Source: Mucilaginibacter rivuli (GTDB lineage: Bacteria > Bacteroidota > Bacteroidia > Sphingobacteriales > Sphingobacteriaceae). Taken from it: a DNA stretch of 64,000 nt. A program made the translations under genes and the position numbers. The DNA lies in the NCBI RefSeq assembly GCF_019391655.1, contig NZ_JAHXPQ010000003.1, positions 1 through 64,000 on the forward strand, in the 5' to 3' direction. How positions within the stretch are numbered: position 1 is the first letter of the stretch; each line of letters opens with the position of its first letter. The notes below the pieces were generated by a model. The model was not told where the DNA came from. It made no database searches and was given only the letters and a program-made list of their open reading frames with translations. Below, piece by piece: positions 28,446 to 37,121 of this stretch.

Positions 28446-28453
28446 TATATTTG
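28446..28453 (+). promoter_or_regulatory. TAnnTTTG -7 box upstream of 3-hydroxyacyl-CoA dehydrogenase
   Basis: TATATTTG matches the Bacteroidota -7 consensus and ends 21 bases before the ATG at 28475. Confidence 0.4.
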
Positions 28454-28474
28454 TTAAAAATCAACTTACAATAA

Positions 28475-29365
28475 ATGAAAAATATCACAGTTATTGGCTC
28501 GGGAACAATGGGTAATGGTATTGTACATACGTTTGCCCAGCATGGATTTAAAGTGAATATGGTTGATATTGATGAGCAGGCTTTACAGCGTGCCATGGCT
28601 ACCATTACTAAAAACCTCGACAGGCAATTATCCAAAGACCTGATCACTGAAGCCGACAAATCTGATACGATAAATAACATACATATATTTAACAGCATTA
28701 AAGACGCAGTTGGCAATGCCGACCTGGTGGTTGAAGCGGCTACCGAAAATATAGACCTGAAGCTTAAAATATTTAAGGAACTGGACGAGTATTCCCCCGC
28801 CGCGACTATTCTTGCTTCAAACACCTCTTCTATATCTATCACCAAAATAGCATCAGTAACTAACCGTCCCGATAAGGTAATTGGTATGCATTTTATGAAC
28901 CCTGTGCCGGTGATGAAACTGGTGGAGGTAATACGTGGGTACGCCACCAGTGATGAAGTGACCGATACGATCATGGAACTATCGCGAAAACTGGAAAAAG
29001 TGCCGGTCGAGGTAAACGATTACCCTGGCTTTGTGGCTAACCGTATTTTAATGCCCATGATAAACGAGGCCATATATACCTTATACGAAGGCGTGGCAGG
29101 CGTTGAAGAGATTGATACCGTAATGAAATTAGGTATGGCACATCCCATGGGCCCGTTGCAACTGGCCGATTTTATTGGCCTGGATGTTTGCCTTGCTATA
29201 TTAAATGTATTATATACCGGTTTTGGTAACCAAAAGTATGCCCCCTGCCCGCTTTTGGTAAATATGGTAACAGCGGGAAGCAAGGGCGTAAAATCGGGTT
29301 CGGGTTTTTATGAATACGTTGCAGGAAGCAAAGAACTTAAAGTAGCTGCTAAATTTTCGAAATAA
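28475..29365 (+). CDS. 3-hydroxyacyl-CoA (3-hydroxybutyryl-CoA) dehydrogenase
   Basis: This 296-residue NAD-dependent dehydrogenase has the Rossmann motif GSGTMGNGIV at the N-terminus, ASNTSSISIT and MHFMNPVPVMKLVE (catalytic His in the latter), and NDYPGFVANRILMP with GVAGVEEIDTVMKLG in the C-terminal helical domain. It is a stand-alone single-function enzyme as in Clostridium Hbd, not a fused FadB. It oxidises (S)-3-hydroxyacyl-CoA in beta-oxidation or butanoate-type metabolism. No thiolase or hydratase is adjacent. Confidence 0.93.
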   Translation: MKNITVIGSGTMGNGIVHTFAQHGFKVNMVDIDEQALQRAMATITKNLDRQLSKDLITEADKSDTINNIHIFNSIKDAVGNADLVVEAATENIDLKLKIFKELDEYSPAATILASNTSSISITKIASVTNRPDKVIGMHFMNPVPVMKLVEVIRGYATSDEVTDTIMELSRKLEKVPVEVNDYPGFVANRILMPMINEAIYTLYEGVAGVEEIDTVMKLGMAHPMGPLQLADFIGLDVCLAILNVLYTGFGNQKYAPCPLLVNMVTAGSKGVKSGSGFYEYVAGSKELKVAAKFSK

Positions 29366-29421
29366 ATTAAACTTTCGCGAAAGTACCGTGTCAATACATT
29401 ATCTATAAAATGAATTGACTT

Positions 29422-29718
29422 ATGAAAACGATAGCAAAATTAAGCCTGGCATTTTTAGTGGCAGGCACCATATTTTCAGGATGTGAAGTCCAATCGGGCT
29501 ATGTGGTACGCGAAAGACCTGTTGAGCCCTATTATGTCCAACCCACTGCACCTTATGCTGATGCGGTATGGATTCCCGGCGAATGGGTTTACCGTGGCGG
29601 CAACTACGTATATGTGCGTGGCTATTATACCCACGCCCGCCATAACCGGGTTTGGGTTGCCGGCCATTGGAATAATACCCCACGTGGATATGCATGGGAA
29701 AGGGGCCATTGGAGATAA
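29422..29718 (+). CDS. YXWGXW-type repeat lipoprotein
   Basis: This 98-residue lipoprotein has a lipobox with Cys at FSGC (about 20). The mature part is rich in aromatic residues and holds tandem degenerate repeats of the form VWxPGxWxYRGGxYV, VWVAGHWNNTPRGYAW and RGHW. Such repeats are found in small envelope proteins of unknown function in many Gram-negatives. A terminator and a heptamer array follow. Confidence 0.75.
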   Translation: MKTIAKLSLAFLVAGTIFSGCEVQSGYVVRERPVEPYYVQPTAPYADAVWIPGEWVYRGGNYVYVRGYYTHARHNRVWVAGHWNNTPRGYAWERGHWR

Positions 29719-29719
29719 C

Positions 29720-29817
29720 ACGGGTCTATAGTCAGGAGTTCAAAGTAAAAGAGCCTGGTAATCTGTAACAGGCTCTTTTTTATTTGACTCAAGATTTCTG
29801 ACTAAGTACTCAAGACT
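29720..29817. repeat. inverted heptamer arrays flanking a terminator
   Basis: Four contiguous 7-bp units (29720-29747: ACGGGTC TATAGTC AGGAGTT CAAAGTA) are followed by a terminator. Five more lie on the other side (29783-29817: TTTGACT CAAGATT TCTGACT AAGTACT CAAGACT). The second set is the complement-type of the first (AGTC versus GACT cores). The array ends 3 bases before the argS stop. Confidence 0.65.
29747..29783. terminator. intrinsic terminator between lipoprotein gene and argS
   Basis: AAAAGAGCCTG pairs perfectly with CAGGCTCTTTT across an 11-base loop. The A and T runs on either side let it act for both convergent genes. Confidence 0.85.
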
Positions 29818-29820
29818 TAC

Positions 29821-31590
29821 CTACATTCGCTCCGGCACATCTATCCCCAACAGTTTCATACTCTTGCTAATCACCTTTGCTGATGTTGCCGAAAGCGTTA
29901 ACCTGAATTGCTTTACATCTTCGGGCACTTCATCTTTAAGGATGGGTTTTTCCTGGTAAAATTTATTGTATGTTTTTGCCAGTTCGTAAACGTAATTAGC
30001 TACTACCGCAGGGCTATAATCGCGGGCGGCCTGGTTAATGGTTTCGGGGAACTGGTTTAAAGCTAATATCAGATCACGCTCCATAGTATCCAGTTCGGTA
30101 ACGGTAGCAGGCTTACCTAACTCAAAACCGGCACGTTTTAATATCGATTTGATACGCGCGTGAGTGTATTGAATGAACGGCCCTGTATGCCCCTGAAAAT
30201 CTATCGATTCGCCTGGGTCGAACAACAAGCGTTTCTTCGGCTCAACCTTTAACAGGAAGTATTTTAACGCGCCCATACCTATAGTATGGTATAGCTTGTT
30301 TTTTTCCTCTTCGCTAAAATCGGCGGTTTTGCCTAATTCTTCGGTTTGAGTTTTAGCGGTCTGCTCCATTTCGGCCATCAGGTCGTCGGCATCAACAACA
30401 GTACCTTCACGGCTTTTCATTTTACCGGAGGGTAAATCAACCATACCGTACGATAAATGATATAAACCATTCGCCCAGCTTTTGCCTAACTTTTGCAGGA
30501 TGAGGAACAATACCTTAAAGTGATAGTCCTGCTCGTTACCAACAACGTAGATGGATTTATCGGCATTATACTGGTCGTATTTTAATTGCGCGGTGCCCAC
30601 ATCCTGGGTGATATATACTGATGTACCGTTTGCGCGGAGCACCAATTTTTCATCCAGTCCATCGGCAGTCAGGTCAATCCAAACAGAGCCATCCTCTTTT
30701 TTATAAAATACCCCTTTTTGTAAACCTTCGTCAATAATATCTTTACCCAACAGGTAAGTTTTCGATTCGTAGTAATACTGGTCAAAATCGACACCTAATT
30801 GCTTGTAGGTTTGGTCGAAACCCGCATAAACCCAACTATTCATGGTTTCCCATAAGCTGATAACTTCCGCATCGCCTGCCTCCCACTTTTCGAGCATTTG
30901 CTGGGCTTCGATGATTAATGGCGCATTCTTTTTGGCTTCGTCTTCGGTTTGGCCGGCAGTTTTCAGCTCTTCTATCTGCTTTTTATATTCCTTATCAAAA
31001 ACAACGTAGTATTTCCCGACAAGGTGATCACCCTTTAAACCACTCGATTCCGGCGTTTCGCCATTGCCAAACAGTTGCCAGGCCAGCATTGATTTACAGA
31101 TATGGATACCCCTGTCATTAACCAAATTGGCTTTTATCACATCGTAACCGTTGGCTTTCAATATCTCGGCAACCGAGTAACCTAACAGATTGTTACGGAT
31201 ATGGCCCAGGTGCAACGGCTTGTTGGTATTTGGCGATGAATACTCTACCATTACCTTTTGGCCATTTGGCGCGAACACGCCAAAATCAGTTGAGGCTATC
31301 TCGTTATAAAGTTGCCCTATCCAAAACGCATCGGTAATAACAATATTGAGGAAGCCTTTTATCACGTTAAAGCCCGAAACCACATCCACTTCGTTTTGGA
31401 TGAACGCGCCTATCTCCTGCCCTGTTTGCTCGGGGCCCTTGCGCGAAAACTTCACAAATGGAAAAGTTACAATAGTTACCTGCCCCTCAAACTCTTTACG
31501 GGTTTGCTGCAGGTTAACATCGGCGGCAGTAATATCGGTATGGTATAGTTCTTTAACGGCTTTAACAGCGGCTTCAACAATAAAATTCAT
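29821..31590 (-). CDS. argS: arginyl-tRNA synthetase
   Basis: This 589-residue class I synthetase has an N-terminal Add1 domain and the HIGH signature as HLGH in SSPNTNKPLHLGHIRNN (about 118-134). The KMSKS loop is replaced by KMKSREG, the usual state in many ArgRS, and the C-terminal DALR-type anticodon-binding domain ends GIDVPERM. It charges tRNA-Arg. It heads an arginine-themed neighbourhood and is divergent from the arginine deiminase-like gene. Confidence 0.97.
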   Translation of the reverse strand: MNFIVEAAVKAVKELYHTDITAADVNLQQTRKEFEGQVTIVTFPFVKFSRKGPEQTGQEIGAFIQNEVDVVSGFNVIKGFLNIVITDAFWIGQLYNEIASTDFGVFAPNGQKVMVEYSSPNTNKPLHLGHIRNNLLGYSVAEILKANGYDVIKANLVNDRGIHICKSMLAWQLFGNGETPESSGLKGDHLVGKYYVVFDKEYKKQIEELKTAGQTEDEAKKNAPLIIEAQQMLEKWEAGDAEVISLWETMNSWVYAGFDQTYKQLGVDFDQYYYESKTYLLGKDIIDEGLQKGVFYKKEDGSVWIDLTADGLDEKLVLRANGTSVYITQDVGTAQLKYDQYNADKSIYVVGNEQDYHFKVLFLILQKLGKSWANGLYHLSYGMVDLPSGKMKSREGTVVDADDLMAEMEQTAKTQTEELGKTADFSEEEKNKLYHTIGMGALKYFLLKVEPKKRLLFDPGESIDFQGHTGPFIQYTHARIKSILKRAGFELGKPATVTELDTMERDLILALNQFPETINQAARDYSPAVVANYVYELAKTYNKFYQEKPILKDEVPEDVKQFRLTLSATSAKVISKSMKLLGIDVPERM

Positions 31591-31673
31591 CGGGCAAAAT
31601 TAATCAAAATGGCTTAACCTGCCATATTTTAATATTGTTTAATTGTGGTAGCTTTGTTATAGCATTTATACCT

Positions 31674-33128
31674 ATGGCACTTGCACGAGAAGATTTTAAA
31701 ATTGATGTCGGCTCCGAAATTGGCGATCTGCGCTGCCTGCTTATCCACAGCCCCGATAGCGGCTTGGGTAAAGTAGTTCCCTCAAAAGCGCAGGATTGGC
31801 TTTTTGAAGATATTGTACACTTAGATACCGTCCGTAAAAACGAATACGACCACTATGTAAAAGTGCTGATGTACTTTTTAGATCCGGATAAGATAAAAGG
31901 CCGGCTCAATGAAATTGATTCAGATGAGCATAACCGTCACTTTTTTAAACCTGATCACCCGGATTTTCACGCCTCAACCAAAGTTATCGAGATACAGGCT
32001 TTATTATCGGATGTATTGGAAGATAGCGGCATTCGCGAAAAACTTGTGGCATCGGTTTGCGCTATAGAGAATTGCACCTACAGCTTGCAGCAAAGCCTGA
32101 TAGATACCTCACCTGTTGAACTGGCAAAAACACTAATATCGGGTTCTGTTGATAATTCGACAATGATATTCGCGCCGATACCCAACTTTATCTTCTCGCG
32201 CGATATTGGTATTACCATCAATAAACATATCCTGATAAACAAACCTGCCAAACAGGCCCGTGCCCGCGAAACTTTACTGATGCGTTATATTTTGTTTAAC
32301 CACCCCATATTCGCGGCATACCGCAATAATATTATTGAGATACCCGAAAGCGTACAGCACTTTTTACGCCCCGGCGAAGACAGCGGCGAAAAAACCACGC
32401 TTGAAGGCGGCGATGTGATGGTGGTAAGCCCCAACCATGTATTGATAGGCTGCAGCGAACGCACATCAACCATTGGTGCCAACGCGGCTATTAAACTGCT
32501 TTTTGCTAACAATGTGGTAGATAAGGTTACGGTAGTTAAAATTCCGCATAAGCGCGATTTTATGCATATTGACACTATTTTTACGCAGGTTAAGCGCAAT
32601 GTTTGGGTATTACTCGGCTCGCTCTCCATCGCCGAAAGGCCTATAAAAGACAGCGACCCGATAGCCTGGTTTGCCGACCGTAAAACCAAAGACAAACCCG
32701 AAATTGTACAGTTTGAAAAAGGCAAAACCGATCACCCAAAAACGTTTGCCACACTTGAACTTTTACTGGACGACATCAGCCGGAACGACCTGCACAGCAC
32801 CGAACCAACCAGGTTTATTTACTCCGGCAATAACAAATTTCCTTACGATGCACGTGAGCAATGGACAGACTCGTGCAATTTGCTGGCATTAAAAGAAGGC
32901 GTTGTGTTAGGATATGACAGGAATGATAAAACCGCAGAATCGTTTATTCAAAACGGTTTTAATACCATTAAGGTAACAGAACTGCTCAGGAAATTTGAAA
33001 ACAATGAACTACAACCGCAGGACATAAAAGACACGCTGATACTAATGCCATCATCCGAATTATCGCGCGCACGGGGTGGCTTTCATTGTATGAGTATGCC
33101 TGTGCTGCGCAGTTCATTGGTTTATTAG
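31674..33128 (+). CDS. arginine deiminase-family guanidino-modifying enzyme
   Basis: This protein has about 484 residues. The start MALAREDFKI at 31674 is preferred to an upstream in-frame TTG at 31635. The fold and catalytic set match arginine deiminases: FIFSRDIG (Arg-Asp), EGGD (about 244-247), HIDTIFT (His) and the C-terminal nucleophile Cys in GGFHCMSMP (about residue 472). It should hydrolyse arginine to citrulline and ammonia. It is longer than classical ArcA (about 410 residues), with extra sequence in the N-terminal half and around residues 330-390. No ArcB/ArcC partner is present; a CtlX-like enzyme is next. Its last codons lie inside an octamer repeat. Confidence 0.85.
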   Translation: MALAREDFKIDVGSEIGDLRCLLIHSPDSGLGKVVPSKAQDWLFEDIVHLDTVRKNEYDHYVKVLMYFLDPDKIKGRLNEIDSDEHNRHFFKPDHPDFHASTKVIEIQALLSDVLEDSGIREKLVASVCAIENCTYSLQQSLIDTSPVELAKTLISGSVDNSTMIFAPIPNFIFSRDIGITINKHILINKPAKQARARETLLMRYILFNHPIFAAYRNNIIEIPESVQHFLRPGEDSGEKTTLEGGDVMVVSPNHVLIGCSERTSTIGANAAIKLLFANNVVDKVTVVKIPHKRDFMHIDTIFTQVKRNVWVLLGSLSIAERPIKDSDPIAWFADRKTKDKPEIVQFEKGKTDHPKTFATLELLLDDISRNDLHSTEPTRFIYSGNNKFPYDAREQWTDSCNLLALKEGVVLGYDRNDKTAESFIQNGFNTIKVTELLRKFENNELQPQDIKDTLILMPSSELSRARGGFHCMSMPVLRSSLVY

Positions 33129-33144
33129 TTCATTTGTTTATTGG
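33113..33144. repeat. four tandem octamers overlapping the arginine deiminase stop
   Basis: The four contiguous 8-bp units are TTCATTGG TTTATTAG TTCATTTG TTTATTGG. The first two encode the last residues and stop codon of the upstream CDS; the others fill the spacer before the next start. Confidence 0.65.
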
Positions 33145-33156
33145 TATTTGCAGGAT

Positions 33157-34065
33157 ATGAAATCAACCATTTTAATGATACGGCCGGTTAGTTTCGGGTT
33201 TAATGAGCAAACGGCTGGCAGTAATGCATTTCAGGTTAGAAGTTCGGAGCAATTGCACGTTCAGCAAAAGGCTCTTGCTGAGTTTGATACTTTTGTAGAT
33301 AAGCTTCGCGCGAATGGTATTGATGTGATCGTTATTGACGATACCCCACAACCACATACCCCTGATTCTATTTTCCCGAATAACTGGGTGTCGTTTCACG
33401 AGGATGGCAAGGTGTTTTTGTACCCTATGCAGGCTGACAATCGCCGCTTGGAGCGTAGGCCTGAAATCATCGAGCGGTTAAAAAACAACTTCAACATTAC
33501 CGAAGTTGACGACCTGAGCAATTTTGAACAGCACAATAAATTTTTAGAAGGCACCGGCAGTATGGTACTTGACAGGCCGAATAAAATCGCATACGCATGC
33601 CTCTCGCCACGTACGGATATCGAGGTGATGAATGCTTTTTGCAAAAAGAGCGGCTACTCCCCTGTTTACTTCCACGCGGTAGACAGCAATGGAATGGCCA
33701 TTTACCATACCAATGTTTTGATGTGCATTGGGGAAAAGTTCGTAGTAATTTGCTTGGATACTATTCGAGATGAGCAAGAAAAAGAGGCTTTGATAGAGAT
33801 GTTCAGGCAAACCGGAAAAGAAGTTATTGAGATTTCGTTACACCAAATGAATGCCTTTGCAGGGAATATGCTGGAGTTGGTGAATGATAAAGGCGAACAT
33901 TTACTGGTCATGTCGGCAAGGGCTTATCACTCGCTAACACTATTGCAAATTGAAACGCTTGAGCAATATTGCACCTTGATATATTCTGACCTTACTGTTA
34001 TTGAAAACAATGGCGGTGGCAGTGCAAGGTGTATGATGGCGGAAGTGTATTTGCCCCTAAAATAG
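33157..34065 (+). CDS. ctlX: CtlX-like guanidino/ureido hydrolase (amidinotransferase superfamily)
   Basis: This protein has about 302 residues. The ATG at 33157 (MKSTILMIRPVSFGFN) fits the family better than a TTG 9 bases earlier. Motifs are MIRPxxFGFNEQT at the N-terminus, DSIFPNNWVSFH, EGTGSMVLD, YHTNVLM and the C-terminal GGSARCMMAE with the nucleophile Cys (about 292). These are hallmarks of the group named citrulline-utilisation hydrolase CtlX, related to dimethylarginine hydrolases. It follows the arginine deiminase-like gene closely. A two-step arginine-to-citrulline-to-ornithine route without ArcB is plausible but inferred. Confidence 0.78.
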   Translation: MKSTILMIRPVSFGFNEQTAGSNAFQVRSSEQLHVQQKALAEFDTFVDKLRANGIDVIVIDDTPQPHTPDSIFPNNWVSFHEDGKVFLYPMQADNRRLERRPEIIERLKNNFNITEVDDLSNFEQHNKFLEGTGSMVLDRPNKIAYACLSPRTDIEVMNAFCKKSGYSPVYFHAVDSNGMAIYHTNVLMCIGEKFVVICLDTIRDEQEKEALIEMFRQTGKEVIEISLHQMNAFAGNMLELVNDKGEHLLVMSARAYHSLTLLQIETLEQYCTLIYSDLTVIENNGGGSARCMMAEVYLPLK

Positions 34066-34077
34066 CCTTGAATATTA

Positions 34078-34785
34078 CTATTTCAATAATCGATCAATGA
34101 TATGTTGATTTTGTAATAAATCTTTGATTAACGGTTTAAGTGTTTCCTCAAAAATGACATCCGCGCCTTTATTAGCTGCAAATTCGAAAACAATTCCGGT
34201 AGCACGTTGATACCACCGCTTTTTACCTAAAGGAAATTCTTGCTTCAATTCGTCAAAGTCACCTTTTAGTTCGTCTATGAAATCATATAAAACTTCTTGT
34301 CCCACAGTTAACTCATCAATTTTAATTAAAATGGCATCAATTTTTCTTGTTAAGTCTTTTGCTTGCTGTGGTGAGAATGCATTTTTTTCAAGATTTTTAA
34401 CCCCTAACTTTTCAAGGTCTCTCACGATGTAGAAGATTTGCGATTCATAAAGTACTTTTCGTCTAATTCTATCTCTATGGTCTTGTTTTTCGTGATAAGA
34501 ATAAACATCATATAGTGATTCATTTGGTTCTTCTTGATAATTATTAATCTTCGTTTCTAACTCTATGATTTGTTCATTAAAAAAATTCAAAGCTTCAATT
34601 AAATAAATCATTTTATCTTCATTGTTATAAAAAAGCTTTATGCCATCCGTTACTCGCTTACGAAATAATTTTGAATCAGATACAGACATATAATTTAAAA
34701 TGTCAATATGTTCCTTTGTTTCACGTTTAACAATTTCGCTAAAATTTAATCCGTCAATAAATAATAATGCCTCTTTGATATCCAT
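34078..34785 (-). CDS. hypothetical helical protein, AT-rich orphan
   Basis: This 235-residue protein is almost wholly predicted helical and highly charged. Coiled-coil-like stretches occur near 70-110 (FFNEQIIELETKINNYQE) and 145-190, and a small C-terminal segment (GIVFEFAANKGADVIFEE) is more hydrophobic. It has no signal peptide or recognisable motif. Its strand and AT-rich composition break the arginine gene group, pointing to an inserted accessory gene. I do not recognise the family. Confidence 0.6.
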   Translation of the reverse strand: MDIKEALLFIDGLNFSEIVKRETKEHIDILNYMSVSDSKLFRKRVTDGIKLFYNNEDKMIYLIEALNFFNEQIIELETKINNYQEEPNESLYDVYSYHEKQDHRDRIRRKVLYESQIFYIVRDLEKLGVKNLEKNAFSPQQAKDLTRKIDAILIKIDELTVGQEVLYDFIDELKGDFDELKQEFPLGKKRWYQRATGIVFEFAANKGADVIFEETLKPLIKDLLQNQHIIDRLLK

Positions 34786-34959
34786 AGACTTTAATAAACA
34801 AATTCCAACTATTACTTAAAGGTACGAGAAAAGTAGAAAGAGAATGTTTAATCTCCCTCCCATCAATTAAATTACATTCAGCCCACTAAAATTCTCGTAA
34901 TTATTAGGATTATTTCCATTTAAAAATTACATTTTTGCGCAAATTTTATTTTATAATAA

Positions 34960-36354
34960 ATGCAGAGTTACGAGGAATTTATTGACCTGAGCGTTGGCTT
35001 CCCCCAAGAGGGTTTTGAGGTGTATGATGATGAACTATATTTTCATGACCTTAACTTAATGGAAATGATAGAAACGTACGGTACGCCCCTACGCTTTACG
35101 TATCTGCCTATCATATCTAAAAAGATCCAGCAGGCTAAAATACTGTTCCAGCAGGCCATTATAAAAAATGACTATCGCGGAAGCTATAAATATTGCTACT
35201 GTACCAAAAGTTCGCACTTTAAGCATATTGTTGAAGAAGCCTTGAAGAACGATATTCACCTGGAAACATCGTCGGCATTTGATATGCCTATGATTGATGC
35301 TTTGGAGAAAAAAGGCTTATTGAATAAGGACATGACCGTTATTTGCAACGGCTTTAAAACCTTCCAATACAAAACCTATATTATTGATATGTTGCATGAT
35401 GGTTTTAAAAACATCATCCCGGTATTGGATAATAAAGAAGAGTTTAACATTTACGATGACGAGGTGGAAATGGATACACCATGCAACCTCGGCATCCGAA
35501 TAGCGGCAGAAGAACAGCCCGACTCGCAATTCTACACCTCGCGTTTGGGTATCCGTATGGAAGATATTGTAGATTTTTACTACAACAAGATAGAGAAGAA
35601 CCCCAACTTTAAATTAAAGCTGCTGCACTTTTTTATTAACTCGGGCATATCAGACACGCCTTATTACTGGAACGAGCTTGAAAAATACGTTACCCTGTAC
35701 TGCAAGCTTAAAAAGATAAACCCCGATTTGGATACTTTAGATATTGGCGGCGGTATGCCTTTTAAGGATTCGCTTGTATTCGATTTTGATTACGAATACA
35801 TGGTGAACGAAATTGTGAGCCGTATTAAAGAGATCTGCGCGGAGCATGATGTGATAGAACCGGATATTATTACCGAATTTGGTAAATACACCGTTGCTGA
35901 AGCCTCGGGTATTATTTATAAAGTATTGGGCCGTAAACAACAAAACGACCGCGAGCGTTGGCTGATGCTGGATGGCTCGTTCATTACCAACCTGCCTGAT
36001 GTTTGGGCCTTGAACCAAAAATATGTACTACTTCCCATCAACAACTGGGATGCTGAATATGAGCGTGTTAACCTTGGCGGGATAACCTGCGACGGACAGG
36101 ACTACTACAACCAGGAAGCCCACATGAACAGTGTATTTATGCCAAAAACACGTAAGGTGCAATACCTGGCTTTCTTCCACACGGGGGCATACCAGGAAGT
36201 ATTGAGCGGCTACGGTGGTATACACCACTGTTTATTGCCATCGCCTAAACATGTTATTATCCGCCGCAACCGCGATGAGACGTTTAACTTTGAGGTATTT
36301 GGCGAAGAGCAAAACAGTAAACAAGTATTGAAGATACTGGGCTATACCGCTTAA
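34960..36354 (+). CDS. speA: arginine decarboxylase, short Bacteroidota type (SpeA-like)
   Basis: This 464-residue PLP-dependent fold-type III decarboxylase has YGTPLRFTYLP, the PLP-lysine region KYCYCTKSSHFKHIVEEAL (Lys at about 85), HLETSSAFDMPM, the GGGMPF phosphate-binding loop and ITEFGKYTVAEAS. It is shorter than E. coli SpeA (about 630-660 residues) and lacks a long inserted domain. It would convert arginine to agmatine for polyamine synthesis. No agmatinase follows in the window. Substrate assignment rests on family resemblance and arginine-gene context. Confidence 0.82.
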   Translation: MQSYEEFIDLSVGFPQEGFEVYDDELYFHDLNLMEMIETYGTPLRFTYLPIISKKIQQAKILFQQAIIKNDYRGSYKYCYCTKSSHFKHIVEEALKNDIHLETSSAFDMPMIDALEKKGLLNKDMTVICNGFKTFQYKTYIIDMLHDGFKNIIPVLDNKEEFNIYDDEVEMDTPCNLGIRIAAEEQPDSQFYTSRLGIRMEDIVDFYYNKIEKNPNFKLKLLHFFINSGISDTPYYWNELEKYVTLYCKLKKINPDLDTLDIGGGMPFKDSLVFDFDYEYMVNEIVSRIKEICAEHDVIEPDIITEFGKYTVAEASGIIYKVLGRKQQNDRERWLMLDGSFITNLPDVWALNQKYVLLPINNWDAEYERVNLGGITCDGQDYYNQEAHMNSVFMPKTRKVQYLAFFHTGAYQEVLSGYGGIHHCLLPSPKHVIIRRNRDETFNFEVFGEEQNSKQVLKILGYTA

Positions 36355-36412
36355 TTGATAGCGTAGTATTTACAGGTGGTTATTAAAACATAAACAGTAT
36401 CCAAAAGGTTAT

Positions 36413-36420
36413 TATATTTG
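36413..36420 (+). promoter_or_regulatory. TAnnTTTG -7 box upstream of hypothetical gene
   Basis: TATATTTG matches the Bacteroidota -7 consensus and ends 17 bases before the ATG at 36438. Confidence 0.4.
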
Positions 36421-36437
36421 GATACACTATAACCGCT

Positions 36438-36986
36438 ATGAAAAAACAACACGTTATTACCGGCAATGCTGATGATAAAGCCTGGCAGCAAATTGGCGAC
36501 GACCTGACAAAGGATCAGAACCTGTTTGAGTATGACATTATTATCGATAAAAACCACCACAAGGTGAGTTTGGATATTGAAGTGGATATGGGCGGCGGTT
36601 TTGAAAGCGGCTACTCTACTACCATATTTTCGGCACAGCTAAACGAGCTCGACTTTAAATTTGCCGTACACGAAGAGCATTTTATTGATGAGATAGGTAA
36701 GTTTTTTGGTATAGAAGATATTGTTATCGGTTACACCGAGCTGGATAAACACCTCATCATCAAAACCAATGATGCGGATAAAATGAAATACCTGTTCAGT
36801 AACCCAAAAGCACGTGCGGTTTTCGAAAAACTGGAAAACTTCCACTTTGGTATCGTAAGCAAAAGCATTGATAACAGCAGCCTTAAAGTGCCCTACCTTG
36901 AGCTATTTATTGAAGAAGGCATTACAGACCCCGTACGTTTAAAAGAGCTTTACGAAGCCTTTTATTCCATCCTGATACATATTTAG
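36438..36986 (+). CDS. hypothetical cytosolic protein
   Basis: This 182-residue acidic protein has no signal or membrane segments. The N-terminal half alternates strands (YDIIIDKNHHKVSLDIEVDMGGGFESGYSTTIFSA) and the C-terminal half mixes helices and strands. Codon use fits neighbours. It has its own -7 box. The last codons lie in an octamer array. I do not recognise the family, and a link to arginine metabolism is not shown. Confidence 0.6.
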   Translation: MKKQHVITGNADDKAWQQIGDDLTKDQNLFEYDIIIDKNHHKVSLDIEVDMGGGFESGYSTTIFSAQLNELDFKFAVHEEHFIDEIGKFFGIEDIVIGYTELDKHLIIKTNDADKMKYLFSNPKARAVFEKLENFHFGIVSKSIDNSSLKVPYLELFIEEGITDPVRLKELYEAFYSILIHI

Positions 36987-37112
36987 TTTATTGGTTATTC
37001 GGTGTTAGTTTCTGTGCTACAAAGCATTAAGTAAATGCAACCCAATACGATAAATAACTTAATAAACTAAAGATAACTTAACAACCCAGTAACCTAACAA
37101 CTCAATAACTCA
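36979..37112. repeat. opposed octamer arrays in spacer
   Basis: The left array (36979-37010) has units ATATTTAG TTTATTGG TTATTCGG TGTTAGTT. The right array (37073-37112) has units ATAACTTA ACAACCCA GTAACCTA ACAACTCA ATAACTCA. The right units are the complement type of GGTTATT-like left units, so the two halves are inverted. The left array covers the end of the upstream CDS. Confidence 0.65.
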
Positions 37113-37121
37113 GAAATAACT

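Noticed and set aside
29476..29721. 81-residue minus-strand frame inside the YXWGXW lipoprotein gene
   Set aside because: Shadow of a repeat-rich gene; the plus-strand frame has a lipobox and recognisable repeats.
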